NCBI GenBank assembly: GCA_024642805.1
Contig: JAHEAK010000050.1
Span: 1-14,971 of the forward strand
From: Kofleriaceae bacterium
GTDB taxonomy: Bacteria > Myxococcota_A > Polyangia > Haliangiales > Haliangiaceae
Reading direction: 5' to 3'
DNA length: 14,971 nucleotides
Positions 7,754 to 13,940 of this stretch are shown piece by piece. Every line of letters starts with the position of its first letter. Within the stretch, counting starts at the first letter, position 1. A program made the position numbers and the translations under genes. Under the pieces are notes generated by a model, which saw only the letters and a program-made list of their open reading frames with translations, was not told where the DNA came from and did not search any database.

Positions 7754-8635
7754 ATGCCCAGCCTGCGTTTGCATCGCCTTAGCCTTTGGACCGCCACTGC
7801 CCTGCTCATGCTCAGCTGCGGGGGACAGACTAAGGGCGACGCGATGATGCAGGCGCGTCTGGACTCCAACGAGATTCAACTGGCCAAGCTCACCGAGCGG
7901 CTGGAGATTCTCGAGTCCAAGACCGGCAAGCTCGACGGCGTTGGGGAAGGCATTCAGCTCCTGCTCCAGCGCCTCGACGAGATAGGTGCTGGCGGGGGCG
8001 ATCCTTCCGAGCGAAGACATCCGAGCGCGACGGCGACCTACTCACTGCCCATCGATGGCGATCCTTTTATTGGCCCGAAAGACGCCAAGGTCACCATGGT
8101 CAAGGGCTACGACTTTTACTGCGGCTACTGCGACAAGGTGCGGCCAACTCTCGCCGAGCTGCAAAAGATCTACGGCAAGGACCTCAAGATCGTCTTCAAG
8201 AACTTCGTGATTCACGACGAGATTGCCCGTCTGCCCGCGCTGGCCGCATGCGCCGCCAATCTGCAGGGCAAGTTCATGCCCATGTTCGAGCAAATCTGGC
8301 AGCAAGGCATTCGCTCCCAGCAAGAGCTCAATGAAGGCCACCTCCTGGCCATTGCCAAGGCTCTCAAGCTCAAGGAAAAGCAATTCGTGGCCGACATGCG
8401 CGGTCCCTGCGAAGAGAAGGTGCAGACAGACTTCGATCAGCTCAGTGCTGTTGGCGCCACCGGCACACCAGCCTTCTACATCAACGGGCGCTTCTTATCG
8501 GGCGCGCTGTCCATCGACAAATACCAGCGAGTCATCGACCAGGAGTTGGAAAAAGCCGATCGCGCCATCAAGGAGGGCGTCAAGCTCGGCGAGTACTACC
8601 AGACCCTGGTCGAGTCAGGGCGCAAGTCGATCTAG
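7754..8635 (+). CDS. lipid-anchored DsbA-family thiol oxidoreductase
   Basis: A 293-aa predicted lipoprotein. The signal peptide ends LLMLSC-GG (Cys22). Residues about 33-78 form a leucine-rich coiled coil (QLAKLTERLEILESKTGKL). A DsbA-type thioredoxin domain follows from about 97, with the redox motif FYCGYC (Cys123, Cys126), the inserted helical domain (about 155-225), and the cis-Pro loop ATGTPAFYING (Pro239). Cys166 and Cys219 in the helical insert could form a structural disulfide. It would catalyse disulfide formation or isomerisation in the periplasm, held off the membrane by the coiled coil. No partner (DsbB/DsbD) is adjacent. Possible clients by inference are the Cys-rich kinase sensor and the multiheme cytochrome. 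ATG 7754 is preferred over an in-frame TTG at 7736 because it gives a cleaner signal peptide. Its stop overlaps the stop of the converging kinase gene. Confidence 0.88.
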   Translation: MPSLRLHRLSLWTATALLMLSCGGQTKGDAMMQARLDSNEIQLAKLTERLEILESKTGKLDGVGEGIQLLLQRLDEIGAGGGDPSERRHPSATATYSLPIDGDPFIGPKDAKVTMVKGYDFYCGYCDKVRPTLAELQKIYGKDLKIVFKNFVIHDEIARLPALAACAANLQGKFMPMFEQIWQQGIRSQQELNEGHLLAIAKALKLKEKQFVADMRGPCEEKVQTDFDQLSAVGATGTPAFYINGRFLSGALSIDKYQRVIDQELEKADRAIKEGVKLGEYYQTLVESGRKSI

Positions 8636-11600
8636 GGTCGAGGCTCATCGGGCTCCTTGCCCTTGGGCGCTTCGACGGCAGGTGGTGGCAGACGGAAGGG
8701 CTCCACTTCCACCTCCATGGCCAACACCGCTTCTGACTGCACCTCCACGTCCTGGCAGTGCACAGGGATGGTGTCGAGCACCTTTTTGTCGAAGCGCTTC
8801 ATGTATTCCGGGTCGCGAAAGTCGCCGCCCAGGGGCACGACGCACAAGGACAAAAGGCCAGGCTTGAGGTCACCGACTTTTAGGGTGTCGCCCTCGGTCC
8901 AAAAGTACGAACGCACATCGACGCTGCCTCGCAAGACCAAGGCGTTGAAGTCTGCCCCCGCCTGCGAATCGATGTGTCCAGGCACGAGGAGAACCTGTGC
9001 CGAAGGAATGGAGGCTCCGCCCTTGCCCTTGACCACCAAGCTCAATCCGGCATTGCCTTCCGATTGATCGAAGTCGAGGCTCGCGCCCTGCCCGCTGCGA
9101 ATCTCCACCTCGAGCGAGTGCAAGACCGAGCTGGCCGTGCTGTCTCGCTGGCCCGAAAAAACCTTGTAGCGACCAGGCGCGAGGCGTTCGAAGCTATAGC
9201 TGCCGTCGGCTCGCAAGAAGGTGAGCGCGGCAACATTGGGTCGCGCCATGTCATCCTGGATGGGCACGGCGGTCACCGATTGCGCCGGCGCGGGCCCACC
9301 GTCCTTGGAAACCTGCCCGGCTAGAAAACCGGTGGCCGCCAGTTGCAGAACCAGGTCGCTCTTGGCTTCGCTGGAGGCAGCCACGACAACCGGCTGCGAG
9401 CGACCCTGCTTGAGATCATCGGCTGCCACCACGATCTCCTCGGTGCTAGCCATGGCGCATTCGAAGCCGCCGTCCGCGGCGCTGCGAGTTTGAGCGTAGT
9501 GATTGACGGCGTCACCACGAGCATCCCAGGCCACATCGAGAAAGCGCGAGTCGCCCAACACGCGTTGGTTGCACACGACCAGGACGCCCGCTGCGGGCTG
9601 GCCGTCGGCCGCACGCACCGTTCCGGCGATGGAGCGCGTCTCTGGCTTGTAGTCATCGTCCTCCGTCAGTTGCGCGAGCGCTTTCTCGCTGCCCCAATAC
9701 GCACGCAGGCGCTTGTCGAGCTTCTGCGCCTCGTCGGACTCGCCACGCATGCGTTTGATGACGACCAGGGTGCTGAGGTAGTCGATGGTCTTGGGGTTGT
9801 TGTCGCCAAGCTCGGCTCGCACCAGCTCGTAGCTGCTCGATGCCAGTGAGTGGGCCTCCTCGTACTTGCCAGTCTCGGCTTTGATGCTCGCTATCCGGTT
9901 CTGAAGTCTCGCCACTTGCAGTGCTGTCGTCTTGTCGCTTGCGCTGACGCCACGCCAGGTCGTCTGCAAAAGATCGAGCGCCTCTTGCAGTCGACCCTCC
10001 TGGCGCAGAATGACCGCCATCGCCAGATCCACGTCGACCGAGAGTTCCGCGTCTCCTCCCCATTGGGCAATCGCCGCGCGCGCGCGTCGAGCCAGGCGTC
10101 GAGCTTCTTCGTAGCGAGACGAACCACTGGCGACCAGGCGAGTCTGGCCCGCCAGTGCGCGCGCGCGAAATTCGGTGTAGCCGCTCTCTTCGGCGGCGAG
10201 AATCGCTTCCTCATACGCGCGCTCGGCGTCAGCCAGCCGCAGCTCTTCGAAATAGAGCTGGCCGAGCAGCGCCTGCGCTTCGGCCTGCAGAGGCAAGTAG
10301 CCCAGGAGCAGACTGCGATCGCGCGCCGCTTCCGCCTGTGCAATGGCACTCTTGCCGCGCCCAGCCTCGCCTTGCGACTTGGCGCTCTGCAGCGAAGCCT
10401 GAAGCGCCGCGACTTCCTCTTTCTGCTCGGGTGCCGGTCCCGAGACACCGCGCTGCAGGGCCGCTGCGTCCTGACACTCGCCGATTGGCGAGAGCGCAAG
10501 TGCCGCTTCGAGCGCCCGGTCCACGCCGCGAGCATCCACGTTGGCAAATGCCGAGGTCAGTGCACGCAGCTCTTGCCTGCGCTTCTGCAAGCAAGTCATC
10601 TGCATCAAGGTGAGTTGATCGTCACCGGCATTCTGTGAGCGGCTGGCCCGACAGATCTGTACCCGCAGATCGACCAACTGATTGGCATAGGCATCGACGA
10701 TCGATTCAAATTTGCCGAGCACATCCAGGGAACCTTCAACCTGCGTCATGGTGAAGGCGGTGCGAACCTGCGTGCGAAGCTCCGGATCCCAGGAGCCTGC
10801 CAACACGGTCGTGTCGGGTCGGCATTGGCTAGCCGCATCCGCGCTCGGTCGAGTGAGACCGAGAAAGAGCAGCGCCCCGAGGCCAAGCGAGGCAGCGGCC
10901 GCATAGGGCCAGCGCCGTCGTCCCTCGGGCTCGAGCAGGCTCAAAAGCTCCTCCATCGATGCAAAGCGCTTCTCTGGACTGATCGACAAGCCTCGCGCCA
11001 GGGCCGCCCGCACCCTCGAGCTCAGAGCAACACTATCGGGCAAGGCAGGAGCCTTCTCGCTGAGCACCTGCTCCTTGAGCGATTGGTAATCGTCAGCGCT
11101 AAAGGGTCGCGCGCCGACAAGAGCCTCGTAGAGCGCAACACAAAAGCTGTACTGATCGCTGCGTGCGTCGGCTGCTTGCGCCCGATGCTGCTCGGGAGCC
11201 ATGTACGCGGGCGTGCCCAAGATGGTGCCCGTGCGGGTGAGTCCCGGGTTGGCGTCGACGCGCTCCGAGGCGAGCGCGGTGGCGTCGAGAGCCCCGACGG
11301 CGGTCTGGGCTGCCGGCTGGGCTGCCGGCTGGGTTGCGGCCCGCGCCGTGTTCTGACCTCCTGCCTGGGCCGTTGCGTCGAGCGCATCGACACCTTGCTC
11401 CGAACTCGGAGCTGGGCTCGCCGTCTCGCTTACAACATCCAGCTCGCTGGTCGATGCCGGCGCGCCTTTGGCTGCGTGCCTAGAGCCCAGTGCTCCCTCG
11501 CTGCTCGCCTGCCGGGCCAAGCCAAAGTCGGTAACGAGCACGCGCCCGTCTTTGCCGAGCAGCACGTTGTGCGGCTTGAAGTCTCGATGCACGAGCCCGA

Positions 11601-12078
11601 CTCGATGCGCTGCCGCCAGTCCCTGCCCAGCCTGCCGATAGACAGCCAGCACTTCTTCGTGGCCGCGCTGCGTCTCGCTCCAGGCGGCCAGATTCTGGCC
11701 ATCGACGAACTCCATCGATACGAAGTCGCGACCATCGTCAGTGCCGACCTCGAAGACGGTCACGACATTGGGGTGGCTGAGCTTTGCCATGGCCTGGGCC
11801 TCGCGCAAGAGTCGTGCTCTGGCCTGTGTTTCGCGACTCCGCCGCAAGACCTTGAGAGCGACTTTGCGGTCCAGATCCGGATCGAAGGCCGAGTAGACGA
11901 TGCCATTGCCCCCTTGGCCGAGCTCATCGAGGATCACGTACCTGGCTAGCTGCGCCCCCCGCTGTAAGGCCGAGGCAGCGCTCTCTCCAGCAGCGCCGGT
12001 GCCCGAGCTAGCGCCACCCTTCTCTGCCGAGATCGTTGTCGACGCGGTGGTCGAACATGTGTCGCTCTTGCGAGGCAT
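8632..12078 (-). CDS. membrane Ser/Thr protein kinase with TPR and carboxypeptidase-regulatory-like domains
   Basis: A 1148-aa kinase. After a Ser/Thr/Ala-rich leader (1-42) the kinase domain shows the glycine loop GQGGNG (54-59), Lys76 (VALK), HRDFKPHN (164-171), DFG (184-186) and APE (294-296), so it should be active. DFG to APE spans about 110 residues because of an Ala/Ser/Thr/Gln-rich insert (about 190-283). One TM helix (about 391-408) leads to a presumably periplasmic region. This has a four-Cys helical domain (Cys419, 476, 496, 535) with the CR...W-D...RVQIC...TCLQKRR pattern of Myxococcota membrane kinases, TPR-like helices (about 575-800), and two or three carboxypeptidase-regulatory-like beta sandwiches (about 815-1125; SIAGTVRAADGQPAAGV). 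The tail is Pro/acidic. It is divergent from an FHA sigma-54 activator, a natural phospho-Thr reader and possible substrate. No clear SD precedes ATG 12078. Confidence 0.93.
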   Translation of the reverse strand: MPRKSDTCSTTASTTISAEKGGASSGTGAAGESAASALQRGAQLARYVILDELGQGGNGIVYSAFDPDLDRKVALKVLRRSRETQARARLLREAQAMAKLSHPNVVTVFEVGTDDGRDFVSMEFVDGQNLAAWSETQRGHEEVLAVYRQAGQGLAAAHRVGLVHRDFKPHNVLLGKDGRVLVTDFGLARQASSEGALGSRHAAKGAPASTSELDVVSETASPAPSSEQGVDALDATAQAGGQNTARAATQPAAQPAAQTAVGALDATALASERVDANPGLTRTGTILGTPAYMAPEQHRAQAADARSDQYSFCVALYEALVGARPFSADDYQSLKEQVLSEKAPALPDSVALSSRVRAALARGLSISPEKRFASMEELLSLLEPEGRRRWPYAAAASLGLGALLFLGLTRPSADAASQCRPDTTVLAGSWDPELRTQVRTAFTMTQVEGSLDVLGKFESIVDAYANQLVDLRVQICRASRSQNAGDDQLTLMQMTCLQKRRQELRALTSAFANVDARGVDRALEAALALSPIGECQDAAALQRGVSGPAPEQKEEVAALQASLQSAKSQGEAGRGKSAIAQAEAARDRSLLLGYLPLQAEAQALLGQLYFEELRLADAERAYEEAILAAEESGYTEFRARALAGQTRLVASGSSRYEEARRLARRARAAIAQWGGDAELSVDVDLAMAVILRQEGRLQEALDLLQTTWRGVSASDKTTALQVARLQNRIASIKAETGKYEEAHSLASSSYELVRAELGDNNPKTIDYLSTLVVIKRMRGESDEAQKLDKRLRAYWGSEKALAQLTEDDDYKPETRSIAGTVRAADGQPAAGVLVVCNQRVLGDSRFLDVAWDARGDAVNHYAQTRSAADGGFECAMASTEEIVVAADDLKQGRSQPVVVAASSEAKSDLVLQLAATGFLAGQVSKDGGPAPAQSVTAVPIQDDMARPNVAALTFLRADGSYSFERLAPGRYKVFSGQRDSTASSVLHSLEVEIRSGQGASLDFDQSEGNAGLSLVVKGKGGASIPSAQVLLVPGHIDSQAGADFNALVLRGSVDVRSYFWTEGDTLKVGDLKPGLLSLCVVPLGGDFRDPEYMKRFDKKVLDTIPVHCQDVEVQSEAVLAMEVEVEPFRLPPPAVEAPKGKEPDEPRP
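11309..11332 (-). repeat. 12-bp perfect tandem duplication inside the kinase activation-loop insert
   Basis: GCTGCCGGCTGG occurs twice in tandem (+ strand reading) with degenerate flanks. It encodes the PAAQPAAQ motif (residues 251-258). The unit is a multiple of three, so copy-number change would keep the frame and alter only the insert length. Confidence 0.7.
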
Positions 12079-12135
12079 GTGGCTAAGGACTATAGCCTAA
12101 TCGGCAAGCGGCCCTATACTCGGGCAGGCACAGCT
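12079..12135. promoter_or_regulatory. divergent promoter region between kinase and activator
   Basis: This is the only AT-richer stretch between the two divergent genes. It holds TATACT (12115-12120, + strand, about 15 nt before ATG 12136) and TATAGT on the - strand (12089-12094, about 10 nt before the kinase ATG). No good -35 elements are seen, and leaders would be very short. The placement fits promoters facing both ways but the evidence is thin. Confidence 0.3.
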
Positions 12136-13479
12136 ATGCACACGCTAGGTCAGACGGCTTCGCCCGAAAGTGACAGGCCCGAGCGCTTCGCTCGCCTGTT
12201 CTTGCTTTTCGAGTGCGATCGCCCAAGCGCTCTGTCGATGAGCATCCGCCTGGCCGGCCTCAGCGAGCTGCGCATTGGCCGCGCTTCGACGCGACGCCTC
12301 AGCGACGAGGGCAGCGAGCTTAGCTTGCCCGACCGTTGGCTCAGCTCCAAACACGCGCGCCTGCATGACAGCGTTGGCCGTTGGATCTTGCAGGACGAGG
12401 ATTCCAAGAATGGCTGCAGGGTCAACGGCGAGCCCGTCAAGCGGCGAGAGCTACACGATGGCGACCTCATCGAGCTTGGCCGCAGTTTCTTCATCTTCCG
12501 ATCGGAAGCAGACGAGGACGCGCTGGCCAGTAAGAACCTCGAAGGCGCGCCCGCCGCCGAGCTGCCAATTTCCCTCAGCCCACAGCTCGCTCACGAAATC
12601 GCCAAGCTCGTGAAGCTAGCCCAGACCGACATCAGCATCTTGCTGCTTGGCGAGAGCGGTTCTGGCAAAGAAGTCATCGCCAACCATATTCATGCCAGGT
12701 CAGAGCGCACGGGACAGTTCGTGCCCGTCAACTGTGGAGCCCTGCCCTCTGGCCTGGTCGAGTCGGAGCTCTTCGGTCACAAGAAGGGCGCCTTCTCTGG
12801 TGCCATCGAGGATCACAAAGGTCTGGTGCGCAGTGCGGATCGCGGCACTCTCTTCCTCGATGAGATCGCCGACCTGCCCGCTGCCGCGCAGGCCACCTTG
12901 TTGCGCGTGCTCCAGGAAAAGGAAGTGCGTGCGGTTGGTGCCACCACCAGCCACAGCGTCGACGTGCGGGTCATCTCCGCAACCCATCTCGATCTCGACG
13001 CGCGCGTCGCTGACAATAGTTTTCGCCGCGATCTCTTCGCACGCATCGCCGGCTACCGAATGCAGCTGCCGCCCTTGCGCGAACGTCGAGAGGACATGGG
13101 CCTGCTCATCGGCGCCTTCTTGGGTGCAAGTGCCGGCGCATCGCTGAGCGTGGAGGCCGCCAGGGCCCTGTTGGCCTATACCTGGCCTCTCAACATTCGC
13201 GAACTCAAGTCCTGCCTGGCAACCGCCGCTGTGCTCTGTGATGGCAAACGCATCGAGCTTGAACACTTGCCCGCAGCCCTGCGCCAGGAGCCAGCGCCTG
13301 CTGGCCTCGCGAAGGCCGCCGAGGGCGATCAGGAACTGCAAGCGGCTCTCTTGCTGGCGCTCGAGGAGCATGAGGGCAACATCAGTGCCGTCGCGCGCGC
13401 CATGGACAAGGACCGCAAACAGATTCAGCGCTGGGTCAAACGCTTCGCCATCGACCTGCAAAGCTTTCGCGTTGGCTAG
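12136..13479 (+). CDS. FHA-domain sigma-54-dependent transcriptional activator
   Basis: A 447-aa bacterial enhancer-binding protein. Residues about 45-122 are an FHA domain (LRIGRAS, LSSKHARLH, DSKNGCRVNG), which binds phospho-Thr peptides. Residues about 145-380 are the sigma-54-interacting AAA+ ATPase: Walker A GESGSGKE (172-179), loop GAFSGA (218-223, usual form GAFTGA), Walker B TLFLDEIADL (238-247), and FRRDLFARI with LPPLRERRED (296-320). Residues about 403-437 are a Fis-type helix-turn-helix (ISAVARAMDKDRKQIQRWVK). It would remodel sigma-54 RNA polymerase from enhancer sites, controlled through the FHA domain instead of a receiver domain. The divergent kinase is the obvious candidate upstream signal; a near-consensus sigma-54 promoter lies 250 bp downstream. 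ATG 12136 is preferred to a GTG at 12079 that abuts the kinase start codon and adds 19 residues; the SD (GGCAGG) is weak. Confidence 0.93.
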   Translation: MHTLGQTASPESDRPERFARLFLLFECDRPSALSMSIRLAGLSELRIGRASTRRLSDEGSELSLPDRWLSSKHARLHDSVGRWILQDEDSKNGCRVNGEPVKRRELHDGDLIELGRSFFIFRSEADEDALASKNLEGAPAAELPISLSPQLAHEIAKLVKLAQTDISILLLGESGSGKEVIANHIHARSERTGQFVPVNCGALPSGLVESELFGHKKGAFSGAIEDHKGLVRSADRGTLFLDEIADLPAAAQATLLRVLQEKEVRAVGATTSHSVDVRVISATHLDLDARVADNSFRRDLFARIAGYRMQLPPLRERREDMGLLIGAFLGASAGASLSVEAARALLAYTWPLNIRELKSCLATAAVLCDGKRIELEHLPAALRQEPAPAGLAKAAEGDQELQAALLLALEEHEGNISAVARAMDKDRKQIQRWVKRFAIDLQSFRVG

Positions 13480-13494
13480 ACGCGCAAGCGCGTC
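13479..13494 (+). terminator. inverted repeat at the end of the activator gene
   Basis: GACGCGC-AA-GCGCGTC is a perfect 7-bp inverted repeat starting at the last base of the stop codon. It lacks a T tract, so it may be an mRNA-end hairpin or a Rho-assisted stop instead of an intrinsic terminator. Confidence 0.3.
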
Positions 13495-13507
13495 ACGCAG
13501 AGCTCAC

Positions 13508-13598
13508 CGAGTGAGGACGCCGCGCGAGGACACCGCGCGAGGACACCGCGCGAGGACACCGCGCGAGGACGCCGCGCGAGGACGCCGCGCGAGGGACA
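13508..13598. repeat. 13-bp tandem repeat array
   Basis: Five full copies of CGCGCGAGGAC(A/G)C run from 13521 to 13585. A variant copy lies before them (CGAGTGAGGACGC, 13508-13520) and a diverged copy after (from 13586). Copies 1-3 end in AC and copies 4-5 in GC. The array ends about 128 bp before the -24 element of the sigma-54 promoter. Confidence 0.9.
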
Positions 13599-13626
13599 AC
13601 CGAGTGAGGGCCTATCGACTGTGGGC

Positions 13627-13664
13627 CTGCGACACTGCGACAGCTGACTGCGACAGCGCGACAG
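13627..13664. repeat. short CTGCGACA repeat cluster
   Basis: CTGCGACA occurs at 13627-13634, 13635-13642 and 13648-13655, followed by a partial GCGACAG ending at 13664. It sits about 60-100 bp upstream of the sigma-54 promoter. Confidence 0.6.
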
Positions 13665-13725
13665 ACAAAAGACGCAAATCCGGTGCGATCGTGAACCCAT
13701 GGGCGCGATTTCAGGCCGCTCTGCC

Positions 13726-13741
13726 TGGCACAGCCACTGCA
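13726..13741 (+). promoter_or_regulatory. predicted sigma-54 (-24/-12) promoter
   Basis: TGGCAC (13726-13731), five bases, then CTGCA (13737-13741). Against the consensus TGGCAC-N5-TTGCW only the first T of TTGC differs, and the invariant GG and GC dinucleotides are at the exact 12-bp spacing. It lies in non-coding DNA, points toward the 13941 gene and sits downstream of a sigma-54 activator gene. Transcription is expected to start near 13752. Confidence 0.6.
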
Positions 13742-13755
13742 TTGTCCCCCTCATC

Positions 13756-13887
13756 ATGACCACCACCACCTGTCGACTCTCCATCATTGCCAAGCGCCAG
13801 CGCCGACGCGCCATCGTCGACGTCCTGGTGTCCCTCGCCTTTGTGTGCTCGAGTGCTGCCAACCTCGGCATTCTCTTGACCATCTGA
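13756..13887 (+). CDS. possible small basic membrane peptide (43 aa)
   Basis: ATG to TGA encodes MTTTTCRLSIIAKRQRRR followed by a hydrophobic stretch (about residues 19-43, AIVDVLVSLAFVCSSAANLG and on), the layout of a single-helix membrane peptide with a positive-inside flank. About four fifths of the third codon positions are G or C, as in the real genes here. There is no SD, and the start would lie only about 4 nt after the predicted sigma-54 transcription start, so it would be leaderless. The same frame is open back to an ATG at 13699, which would precede the promoter. It could be a chance ORF in the leader of the next gene. Confidence 0.35.
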   Translation: MTTTTCRLSIIAKRQRRRAIVDVLVSLAFVCSSAANLGILLTI

Positions 13888-13940
13888 GTTCCCCCTGGGG
13901 CCTTGCTCGTCGCTTGCTCCAACTTCCACACGGATCCCAC

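Larger units (their letters stand above)
13480..13940. other. 461-bp regulatory gap between activator and downstream gene
   Basis: No long convincing gene. In order it holds a hairpin after the stop, a 13-bp tandem repeat array (13508-13598), a cluster of CTGCGACA repeats (13627-13664), a sigma-54-type promoter (13726-13741) and a possible 43-codon ORF (13756-13887). The + strand reading of the repeat part has a changing amino-acid pattern because the unit is not a multiple of three, which argues against coding there. Confidence 0.6.

Noticed and set aside
13508..13598. Repeat array considered as a CRISPR
   Set aside because: Units are 13 bp and directly adjoining, with no unique spacers and no cas genes in the window.
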